Source: Oscillospiraceae bacterium (GTDB taxonomy: Bacteria; Bacillota; Clostridia; Oscillospirales; Oscillospiraceae). From it: a stretch of 62,816 nucleotides of DNA. This document shows, in pieces, positions 1 to 6,613 of this stretch. Where the stretch lies: contig JAFSLL010000203.1 of assembly GCA_017448455.1 (NCBI GenBank), forward strand, positions 1-62,816. Reading direction: 5' to 3'. The notes under the pieces were generated by a model. That model saw nothing but the letters and a program-made list of their open reading frames with translations, was not told where the DNA came from and made no database searches. The position numbers and the translations under genes are program-made. Within the stretch, counting starts at the first letter, position 1. Every line of letters starts with the position of its first letter.

Positions 1-1
1 C

Positions 2-133
2 GACACCTACGCCGATCCCGCCGAGTGGGACGCGAAGGCGAAAGACCTCGCCGGCCGCTTTATCAAAAACTTTGTCAAGTACGAGAGCAACGAAGCCGGC
101 AAAGCCCTTGTCGCCGCAGGCCCGCAGCTTTAA
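2..133 (+). CDS. pckA: Phosphoenolpyruvate carboxykinase (ATP), C-terminal end
   Basis: Only the last 43 residues are in the window; the gene begins upstream. The visible tail ([11 protein letters not shown], then a final AAGPQL before TAA) matches the C-terminal helix and ending usual in ATP-dependent PEP carboxykinases, which interconvert oxaloacetate + ATP with PEP + CO2 + ADP in the cytoplasm. The oxaloacetate decarboxylase operon starts 29 bases downstream on the same strand with a strong SD. Both gene products act on oxaloacetate, which supports the call. In gut anaerobes PckA often runs toward oxaloacetate to save ATP. The direction here is inference, and the catalytic core is not visible. 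Confidence 0.8.
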   Translation, partial: DTYADPAEWDAKAKDLAGRFIKNFVKYESNEAGKALVAAGPQL

Positions 134-162
134 GACAAAAACCGATTCTTGGAGGATAAGGA

Positions 163-1551
163 ATGAAAAAAGTACAGTTTACCGAGACTGTTCTGCGTGA
201 CGCAAGCCAGTCCCTGGTAGCGACGCGCATGTCCTATGACCAGTTTGAAGGCATTCTTGACACCATTGATCAGGCCGGCTTTTACTCTGTAGAATGCTGG
301 GGCGGCGCCACATTCGACGTCTGCCTCCGCTTCCTGAACGAAGATCCCTGGGAACGGCTGCGCAAGATCAAGGCCCGCATGCCCAACACCAAGCTGCAGA
401 TGCTCCTCCGCGGTCAGAACATCCTCGGCTACAAGCACTACAGCGACGATATCGTCCGCCGTTTTGTCAGGGCCGCGGTCCGCAACGGCATTGACATCAT
501 CCGCATCTTCGACGCGCTGAACGACGTCGACAACCTGAAGGTCGCCATTGAGGAGACCGTCAAGTCCGGCGCCATCGCCTCCGGTGCAATCTCCTACACG
601 ACGAGCCCGGTGCACACGCTGGAGAAGTATGTGCAGATCGTCAAGGAGATGCAGCAGATGGGCGTATCCACCATCTGCATCAAAGACATGGCCGGTATCC
701 TCTCTCCGAAGGCCGCCTATGATCTGGTTTCCGCCATCAAGGATGCCGTAGACCTGCCGGTCGTCATGCACACCCACTGCACCACCGGTCTTGCCTTCAT
801 GACCTACCTGAAGTCTGTCGAGGCCGGCGCCGATGTCATTGACACCGCCATCTCCCCCTTCTCCGGCGGCACCAGCCAGCCCGCGACCGAGACGCTGGCC
901 TTCGCGCTGAAGGAGCTGGGCTATGAGGTTGATCTGGACGAGGACAAGCTGCTGAAGATGGCCTCTTACTTCAAGCCGATCCGCGCCGAGTTCCTGGAGA
1001 AGGGCACGCTGAACCCGATCTCCATGGCGACCGACACCCAGTGCCTGACCTATCAGATTCCGGGCGGCATGCTCTCGAACCTGCTGAGCCAGCTGAAGAT
1101 GATGAACGCCCTCGACAAGTTCGACGAGGCGCTGCTGGAGACCCCGCGTGTCCGCAAGGACATGGGCTATCCTCCTCTGGTCACCCCGACCAGCCAGCTG
1201 GTCGGCACCCAGGCCGTGCAGAACGTACTGGCCGGCGAGCGCTACAAGAACGTCGGCGCTGAGATCAAGGCATACTGCCGCGGTGAATACGGCAAGACGC
1301 CGGCTCCCATCGATCCGGACATCCGCGCGAAGATCCTCAACGGCGAAGAGCCGATCAAGGGCCGCTACGCGGACAGCCTCCCCACCGACGTGTATGAGAA
1401 GACCGCCGAGCAGCTCGGGGATACCGCGCGCTGCGAAGAGGACGTGCTGAGCTACATTGCCTTCCCGCAGGTCGCCGAAAAGTTCTTTGCCGAGCGCAAG
1501 GCCAGGGAAGAGAATATAGTCAAGTACAGCATTCAGGCAATGGAGGAGTAA
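163..1551 (+). CDS. oadA: Oxaloacetate decarboxylase alpha subunit (carboxyltransferase)
   Basis: This 462-residue cytoplasmic carboxyltransferase has the HMGL-like TIM barrel shared by OadA and pyruvate carboxylase subunit B. It moves the carboxyl group of oxaloacetate to biotin, releasing pyruvate. Visible motifs are RDASQS (residues 12-17), the active-site lysine in ICIKDMAG (K174) and the metal histidines in MHTHC (H203, H205). The sequence stops after the conserved PYC_OADA extension (to about 460) and has no biotinyl domain. The carrier is a separate gene two frames downstream. The start is set by GGAGGATAAGG before ATG at 163. It is first in an oadA-oadG-carrier-oadB operon 29 bases after pckA. 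The HMGL-type barrel argues against glutaconyl-CoA or methylmalonyl-CoA decarboxylase, whose alpha subunits have another fold. Confidence 0.9.
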   Translation: MKKVQFTETVLRDASQSLVATRMSYDQFEGILDTIDQAGFYSVECWGGATFDVCLRFLNEDPWERLRKIKARMPNTKLQMLLRGQNILGYKHYSDDIVRRFVRAAVRNGIDIIRIFDALNDVDNLKVAIEETVKSGAIASGAISYTTSPVHTLEKYVQIVKEMQQMGVSTICIKDMAGILSPKAAYDLVSAIKDAVDLPVVMHTHCTTGLAFMTYLKSVEAGADVIDTAISPFSGGTSQPATETLAFALKELGYEVDLDEDKLLKMASYFKPIRAEFLEKGTLNPISMATDTQCLTYQIPGGMLSNLLSQLKMMNALDKFDEALLETPRVRKDMGYPPLVTPTSQLVGTQAVQNVLAGERYKNVGAEIKAYCRGEYGKTPAPIDPDIRAKILNGEEPIKGRYADSLPTDVYEKTAEQLGDTARCEEDVLSYIAFPQVAEKFFAERKAREENIVKYSIQAMEE

Positions 1552-1554
1552 ACC

Positions 1555-1908
1555 ATGAGTTTTGGAGATGCCTGCCTGTACTCGGTAACCGGTCTGCTGG
1601 TTGTCTTCTTCGCCCTGTTTCTGCTGATGTGCATCATCAAGGTCATGACTGCCGTCGGCGACGCCAGGGAAAAGAAGCTCGCCATGGCCGCGGCAGCACC
1701 GGCAGCGGCACCGGCGGAAGCGCCTGCCGCGGAACCTGCCGAGCCGGTGAAAGCCGCGCCCAAATACAAGCGCGAGCTGATGCTTTACGATACCGATCCG
1801 CGCGACGCCGCCATGATCATGGCAATCGTTGCGGACGCCACACAGATTCCGCTGAACGAGCTGCAGTTTCTGTCTATTAAAGAAATCAAGGGGGATAACC
1901 AGGAATGA
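1555..1908 (+). CDS. oadG: Oxaloacetate decarboxylase gamma-like subunit
   Basis: A 117-residue protein with one N-terminal membrane helix (about residues 8-32), an Ala/Pro/Glu-rich stretch (about 43-66) and a small C-terminal region. This is the OadG layout, in which the subunit anchors the peripheral alpha subunit and carrier to the membrane beta subunit. The gene starts 3 bases after the oadA stop and its stop overlaps the carrier start by 4 bases (ATGA at 1905). OadG proteins diverge strongly outside the helix, so the call rests on topology and operon position more than on motifs. The C-terminal part (ELMLYDTDPRDAAMIMAIV) is not the short zinc-binding tail of the Klebsiella protein. Confidence 0.7.
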   Translation: MSFGDACLYSVTGLLVVFFALFLLMCIIKVMTAVGDAREKKLAMAAAAPAAAPAEAPAAEPAEPVKAAPKYKRELMLYDTDPRDAAMIMAIVADATQIPLNELQFLSIKEIKGDNQE

Positions 1909-2300
1909 AGTATAAAGTCACACTCAAGGGCAAAACCTATGAAGTAGTCGTAGAACAGGGCGAAGCTGTCATTGAAGCCGAATACGATTATGTTCCCCCC
2001 GCAGCTCCGGTCGCCGCGGCGCCTGTCGCAGCACCTGCTGCCGCAGCTCCCGCCCCGGCCGCCGCGCCTGCCGCCGCCGCGGTTACCGCCGGCACCCGTG
2101 TAGACGCGCCTCTGCCCGGCAACATTCTGGAAGTCAAGGTCTCTGTCGGCCAGGCTGTCAAAGCCGGCGATGTGCTCGTGCTCATCGAGGCCATGAAGAT
2201 GGAGAACGAAGTCGCCGCCCCCTGTGACGGCGTCGTGAAGCAGGTTATCGCCGCCAAGGGCGCGGTTGTAGCCACCGGCGACGCGCTGCTCGTCATTTAA
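1905..2300 (+). CDS. Biotin carboxyl carrier subunit of the decarboxylase
   Basis: A 131-residue carrier. The N-terminal about 28 residues form a small conserved segment, followed by an Ala/Pro-rich flexible linker (about 31-62) and a biotinyl domain with the biotinylation motif EAMKMENEV, the acceptor lysine being K98. The carrier shuttles carboxyl groups from OadA to the membrane beta subunit. In many bacteria this domain is the C-terminus of OadA; here it is a free protein, as in glutaconyl-CoA and methylmalonyl-CoA decarboxylases. It overlaps oadG by 4 bases, and oadB follows after 10 bases with a GGAG SD. The domain call is very secure. The assignment to oxaloacetate decarboxylase comes from the neighbouring oadA. 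Confidence 0.9.
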   Translation: MKYKVTLKGKTYEVVVEQGEAVIEAEYDYVPPAAPVAAAPVAAPAAAAPAPAAAPAAAAVTAGTRVDAPLPGNILEVKVSVGQAVKAGDVLVLIEAMKMENEVAAPCDGVVKQVIAAKGAVVATGDALLVI

Positions 2301-2310
2301 GGAGCTGCCC

Positions 2311-3579
2311 ATGAGTATACTCGGAACACTGGGCCGTCTCGCCCAGACATCGGGCTTTTATATGCTCTTTGCCGACTGGCGCCAGATCGTGATGATCGTC
2401 GTCGCCTGTGTGCTGCTGTATATGGGCCTGGTCAAGAAGTTTGAGCCGCTCCTGCTGATCGGTATCGCCTTCGGCATGCTGCTGACCAACCTCCCCGGCT
2501 CCAACATGTACCATCCCGAGCTGTGGGATCTGTATATCGCCAACGGCACCCCGGTCGCGGAGCTGACGAAGGAGCTGCAGAACTACGTTGCCGCCAACGG
2601 CTACGTGTTTGCCAACGATATCGTCCACATGAGCTTTACCGAGATCATCCATTCCGGCGGCCTACTGGACATCCTGTACATCGGTGTCAAGTCCGGCCTC
2701 TATCCCTCTCTGATCTTCATGGGCGTCGGCGCGATGACGGACTTTGGTCCGCTTCTGGCCAACCCCAAGAGCCTGCTGCTCGGTGCGGCCGCGCAATTCG
2801 GCATCTTCGCCGCTTTCCTGATGGCGATCGGTCTCTTCGGCTTCGCACCGAATGTGGCCGCCTCCATCGGTATCATCGGCGGTGCGGACGGTCCTACCGC
2901 CATCTGGCTCACCTCCAAGCTGGCGCCTGACTATCTCGCCCCGATTGCCATTGCGGCGTATTCCTACATGGCCCTGATCCCGCTGATTCAGCCCCCGGTC
3001 ATGCGCCTGCTTACCACGAAGGAAGAGCGCGAGATCAAGATGGAGCAGCTCCGTCCCGTCTCCAAGACCCAGAAGGTTCTCTTCCCGATCGTTGTCACCG
3101 TTTTCGTCTGCCTGCTGCTTCCGTCTGTCGCTCCGCTGCTCGGCTGCCTGATGCTTGGCAACCTCTTCAAGGAGTGCGGTCTGACCGACCGTCTGAGCGA
3201 TACCGCGCAGAACGCGCTGATGAACATCGTGACGATCTTCCTCTCCACCTCCGTCGGCGCGACAGCGGTCTACTACCGCTTCCTCACCCCGCAGACCCTG
3301 TTCATCATTGTGCTCGGTCTGATCGCCTTTGAGTTCGCAACGGTCGGCGGTCTGCTGCTGGGCAAGCTGATGTGCAAGCTCTCCGGCGGCAAGATCAATC
3401 CGCTGATCGGTTCCGCCGGTGTCTCGGCCGTTCCGATGGCGGCGCGCGTCAGCCAGAAGGAAGGCGCGCGGGCGAATCCTTCGAACTTCCTGCTCATGCA
3501 CGCCATGGGCCCGAACGTGGCCGGCGTCATCGGCTCCGCCGTCGCGGCAGGTTTCCTGCTCGCTGTTTTCGGCGGCTGA
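2311..3579 (+). CDS. oadB: Sodium-translocating decarboxylase beta subunit
   Basis: A 422-residue polytopic membrane protein of the OadB/GcdB/MmdB family. It decarboxylates carboxybiotin and couples this to export of Na+. The family signature GGADGPTAIW is present (about residues 189-198), along with many hydrophobic helices. An N-terminal extension (GTLGRLAQTSGFYMLF) precedes the first conserved helix, as often seen in clostridial members. It closes the operon, and a rho-independent terminator follows at 3592. The Na+ gradient could serve the Na+-coupled transporters in the window (Na/Pi at 10.8 kb, GPH symporter at 9 kb); that link is inference. Beta subunits are shared between substrate classes, so the substrate is assigned from oadA. 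Confidence 0.9.
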   Translation: MSILGTLGRLAQTSGFYMLFADWRQIVMIVVACVLLYMGLVKKFEPLLLIGIAFGMLLTNLPGSNMYHPELWDLYIANGTPVAELTKELQNYVAANGYVFANDIVHMSFTEIIHSGGLLDILYIGVKSGLYPSLIFMGVGAMTDFGPLLANPKSLLLGAAAQFGIFAAFLMAIGLFGFAPNVAASIGIIGGADGPTAIWLTSKLAPDYLAPIAIAAYSYMALIPLIQPPVMRLLTTKEEREIKMEQLRPVSKTQKVLFPIVVTVFVCLLLPSVAPLLGCLMLGNLFKECGLTDRLSDTAQNALMNIVTIFLSTSVGATAVYYRFLTPQTLFIIVLGLIAFEFATVGGLLLGKLMCKLSGGKINPLIGSAGVSAVPMAARVSQKEGARANPSNFLLMHAMGPNVAGVIGSAVAAGFLLAVFGG

Positions 3580-3591
3580 TTGCCATTCCAG

Positions 3592-3621
3592 AAAAAGAGC
3601 TGTTTCGGCAGCTCTTTTTTT
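3592..3621 (+). terminator. Rho-independent terminator of the oad operon
   Basis: An 11-bp stem (AAAAAGAGCTG with CAGCTCTTTTT) closes a 6-base loop and runs into a seven-T tract. It lies 12 bases after the oadB stop. Confidence 0.9.
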
Positions 3622-3705
3622 ATTCCCTTCTGGTATTCTCAATCGAATTGTTGTACAATAAGAAAAACAACCGCCTTCCCGGCGGAACAGGCTGGAGGAC
3701 TTCCC

Positions 3706-5013
3706 ATGACAGACTATCAGGCAATCTATGAATCAAAAAAGATGAGTGCCGATGACGTTGCCGCCCGTGTGGAAAACGGCTGGCTGATCGGCATGGACGC
3801 CGCCATTGCGCAGACCCCCGCGATCATGGACGCGATCAGCAGACGCGCGGAAAGCAGCGGGCTGCAGGGGGTGCGCGTGCAGTTCCTTCTTGACAGCTAT
3901 CCCTTCCCGTTTCTTGCCGACGATCATCTCTCCGGCAGGGTAACAGGCGAAGCCTGGTTTGCCAGCGGCGGCGCCAGAAAGGCGCTGGCAGGCGGCTGGG
4001 CTGACTATATCCCGAACTATTACCGGGACTGCCCGCGTCACATCCGTGCCAATTTCGACTATGACGCTTTCTGCGTCTCCGTCTCTCCGATGGATAAGCA
4101 CGGCTATTTCAGCCTCGGCACCGTGAGCTCCTACTCCCCTGCCATGATTGACAAGGCCCGGCACATCTTCGTCGAGGTCAACGCCAACACCCCCCGCGCC
4201 GTCTGCGGGACGCAGCTGCATATCAGTCAGATCGACGGCCTCGTGGAAAACACCTTCGAGCTGCCGACGCTGCCGTCTCCCAAGCTGGATGATGTCAGCA
4301 TCACCATCGGAAACCTGATCGCGGAGCAGATCCAGGACGGCTCCTGCATCCAGCTCGGCATCGGGGCCATCCCGGACGCGGTCGGCATGGCGCTGAAATT
4401 CAAACATGACCTGGGCATCCATACCGAGATGTTCACCAGCTCCATGGTGGACCTCATCGAATGCGGCGCCGTCAACAACAGCAGAAAGCAGATCCACCGC
4501 GGGATCAGCGTGACGACCTTCGCCTTCGGCTCCAAGGCAATCAACGATTTTATCGATGACAACCCCGCCATCGCCATCATGCCGGTCGATTACGTCAACA
4601 ATCCGGAGGTCATCTGCCGGAACGACAATATGATCTCCATCAACGCCGCGCTGGAGGTTGACCTCTTCGGTCAGGTCTGCGCGGAAAGCATCGGCACGAA
4701 GATCATGTCCGGGTCCGGCGGCCAGGTGGACTATGTCCGCGGCGCCTGCCAGTCCAAAGGCGGAAAGAGCTTCATTGCCTTTTCTTCTACGGCCAAAGGC
4801 GGAACCATCAGCAAGATCAAACCCATTCTGACGCCCGGCGCTGTCGTCACCACGAGCAAGAACGACGTAGATTATATCGTGACTGAGTATGGCATGGCGC
4901 ACCTGCGCGGCGAGACGCTCTCCTCCCGGGTAAAACAGCTGATCGCCATCGCGCACCCTGATTTCCGCGACGAACTGCGCTTTGAGGCAAAGAAGCGCGG
5001 GATCCTGATCTGA
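3706..5013 (+). CDS. Acyl-CoA:carboxylate CoA-transferase (acetyl-CoA hydrolase/transferase family)
   Basis: This 435-residue family I CoA-transferase is related to 4-hydroxybutyrate and butyryl-CoA:acetate CoA-transferases. The conserved IQLGIGAIPDAV loop is at about 216-226 and the glutamate expected to form the glutamyl-CoA thioester is in GIHTEMF (E241). The C-terminal part carries GSGGQVDYVRGA and EYGMAHLRG. The open frame extends further upstream, but ATG 3706 has a good SD (GGAGG) and matches the family N-terminus. It follows the oad terminator and so probably has its own promoter; TACAAT at 3654-3659 is a possible -10 with a poor -35. Likely roles are butyrate formation or succinate/propionate CoA exchange. 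The acceptor cannot be told from sequence alone. Confidence 0.85.
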   Translation: MTDYQAIYESKKMSADDVAARVENGWLIGMDAAIAQTPAIMDAISRRAESSGLQGVRVQFLLDSYPFPFLADDHLSGRVTGEAWFASGGARKALAGGWADYIPNYYRDCPRHIRANFDYDAFCVSVSPMDKHGYFSLGTVSSYSPAMIDKARHIFVEVNANTPRAVCGTQLHISQIDGLVENTFELPTLPSPKLDDVSITIGNLIAEQIQDGSCIQLGIGAIPDAVGMALKFKHDLGIHTEMFTSSMVDLIECGAVNNSRKQIHRGISVTTFAFGSKAINDFIDDNPAIAIMPVDYVNNPEVICRNDNMISINAALEVDLFGQVCAESIGTKIMSGSGGQVDYVRGACQSKGGKSFIAFSSTAKGGTISKIKPILTPGAVVTTSKNDVDYIVTEYGMAHLRGETLSSRVKQLIAIAHPDFRDELRFEAKKRGILI

Positions 5014-5031
5014 ATTCATTTCTGTAAGTGC

Positions 5032-5064
5032 AAAAGCCCGCCCCGATTATGCAGGCGGACTTTT
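5032..5064 (+). terminator. Probable terminator after the CoA-transferase gene
   Basis: The stem AAAAGCCCGCC / GGCGGACTTTT has one mismatch, closes an 11-base loop and ends in TTTT. It lies between the CoA-transferase stop and the HAD gene. Confidence 0.6.
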
Positions 5065-5080
5065 CGGAAAGGAGGCCATC

Positions 5081-5734
5081 ATGGCCTGTCAGGCTGTCCT
5101 CTTTGACATGGACGGCACCGTGCTGGATACGCTGGATGATCTGACCAACGCGGTCAACGCCAGTCTTCGGCACTTCTCTCTGCCCCCGGTCTCCCGCGAG
5201 ACAGTACGGCAGTCTCTCGGCAACGGCGCAAAGTATCTGATCGAGCACTGTGTTCCGGAAGGGGTTTCCGAAGAGGACCGCGACCGGATCCTCACCTGGT
5301 ACAAGCCCTGGTACGACGCGCACTGCCGGATCGAAACCCGTCCCTATCCGGGGATTCTGCCGATGATGGAGCGCCTGAAGGCAAAAGGGCTCCGGCTTGC
5401 CATCATCTCCAACAAGCCGGATCCCGCCGTACAGGAGCTCGCCGCCGCTTTCTTTCCCGGCCTGCTGGAGACGGCCGTGGGCGAGCGGGCATCGGTCCGC
5501 AGAAAGCCCAGTCCGGACGCCGTGCTGACAGCGGCCGCGGAAATGGGGGTTTCCGTCTCGGACTGCGTCTATGTCGGTGATTCGGAAGTGGATATTCAAA
5601 CCGCGCGAAATGCCGGGATGGACTGCCTGTCCGTCTGCTGGGGTTTCCGCGATCCGGATCAGCTTGCGGAAGCCGGCGCCGCGCATCCGGTCTACACGCC
5701 GGAAGAACTGGAAGAAAGGATCCTGAACCTATGA
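5081..5734 (+). CDS. HAD-superfamily phosphatase, phosphoglycolate phosphatase-like
   Basis: A 217-residue cytoplasmic HAD hydrolase of the Gph/PGMB type. Motif I is LFDMDGTVLDT, with nucleophile D9 and acid/base D11. A helical cap follows (about 17-80). Motif II is the serine in LAIISNKP, motif III the lysine in RRKPSPD, and motif IV YVGDSEVDIQTA. Phosphoglycolate is the usual annotated substrate for this length and cap, but specificity in the family is broad. The SD GGAAAGGAGG precedes ATG 5081. Its stop overlaps the proC start by 4 bases (ATGA), so the two are translationally coupled. No functional tie to proline synthesis is evident. Confidence 0.85.
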   Translation: MACQAVLFDMDGTVLDTLDDLTNAVNASLRHFSLPPVSRETVRQSLGNGAKYLIEHCVPEGVSEEDRDRILTWYKPWYDAHCRIETRPYPGILPMMERLKAKGLRLAIISNKPDPAVQELAAAFFPGLLETAVGERASVRRKPSPDAVLTAAAEMGVSVSDCVYVGDSEVDIQTARNAGMDCLSVCWGFRDPDQLAEAGAAHPVYTPEELEERILNL

Positions 5735-6516
5735 GAACACTCGGCTTTATCGGAACCGGAAACATGGGCGGCGCGCTCGCCAGAGCCGCTTCCCGCCAGG
5801 AGGATAACCGTCTCCTGCTGTTTAACCGCCACCCGGAGAAGGCGGAAGCGCTGCGCGCGCAGATCGGCGGAACCGTGACCGACCAGAAAGGCGCGGTCGA
5901 CGGCGCAGACTACCTCTTCCTCGGGGTCAAGCCCATCATGCTCCCGACCCTGGCGGAGACGCTCCGTCCGCAGCTCAAGGACAGGCAAAGCCGCGTCATC
6001 CTCGTCTCCATGATCGCGGGGATCGAAATCGCGAAGCTGCAGGAAATCCTCGGCGGAAGCTACCCTGTGATCCGCATTATGCCGAACACCCCTGTTTCCG
6101 TCGGAGAAGGGATGATCCTCTACTGCTGCAGCGCGGAGGTCACGCCGGACGAAGAAAAAGGCTTTCTCAGCGCCATGACGGCATCCGGCCGCTTCCTCCG
6201 GCTGGAAGAGCGCCTGATCGATGCCGGGATGGGCGTCTCCGGCTGCGGGCCCGCCTTTGTGGACCTGTTTGTGGAAGCGCTCTCTGACGCGGCCGTGGCC
6301 TGCGGCATGCCGCGCGCGGACGCCATCACGCTGGCCGCGCAGATGACCATGGGCTCGGCAAAGCTCATTCTGGAGAGCGGGAAACACCCCGCCGAACTCA
6401 AGGACGCCGTCTGTTCCCCCGGCGGCACCACGATCCAGGGGGTTCGAAAACTGGAAGAGAAGGGCTTCCGTTCCGCTGTCTTTGAAGCGGTTCTCGCAAC
6501 CTGCGGCAAACTGTAA
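5731..6516 (+). CDS. proC: Pyrroline-5-carboxylate reductase
   Basis: A 261-residue enzyme that reduces 1-pyrroline-5-carboxylate to proline with NAD(P)H, the last step of proline synthesis. The N-terminal Rossmann motif is GFIGTGNMGGALA (residues 5-17), VKPIMLP is at about 69, and the family signature region IRIMPNTPVSVGEG is at about 112-125. The C-terminal dimerisation domain ends in the conserved PGGTTIQGVRKLEEKG. The length is normal for ProC. It overlaps the upstream phosphatase gene by 4 bases and is followed by a strong bidirectional terminator. Confidence 0.95.
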   Translation: MRTLGFIGTGNMGGALARAASRQEDNRLLLFNRHPEKAEALRAQIGGTVTDQKGAVDGADYLFLGVKPIMLPTLAETLRPQLKDRQSRVILVSMIAGIEIAKLQEILGGSYPVIRIMPNTPVSVGEGMILYCCSAEVTPDEEKGFLSAMTASGRFLRLEERLIDAGMGVSGCGPAFVDLFVEALSDAAVACGMPRADAITLAAQMTMGSAKLILESGKHPAELKDAVCSPGGTTIQGVRKLEEKGFRSAVFEAVLATCGKL

Positions 6517-6551
6517 TCCTGATCTCCCGCGGAGATCGTTCGCTCCACAAA

Positions 6552-6592
6552 AAAACAGGGCCTTCCTGATTCCATCAGGAGGGTCCTGTTTT
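6552..6592. terminator. Bidirectional terminator between proC and the GH2 gene
   Basis: A long imperfect stem of about 19 bp (AAAACAGGGCCTTCCTGAT with ATCAGGAGGGTCCTGTTTT) closes a 3-base loop. An A tract on one side and a T tract on the other let it end both convergent transcripts. Confidence 0.85.
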
Positions 6593-6613
6593 ACTCTGTC
6601 CTGTGTTTCTGCT

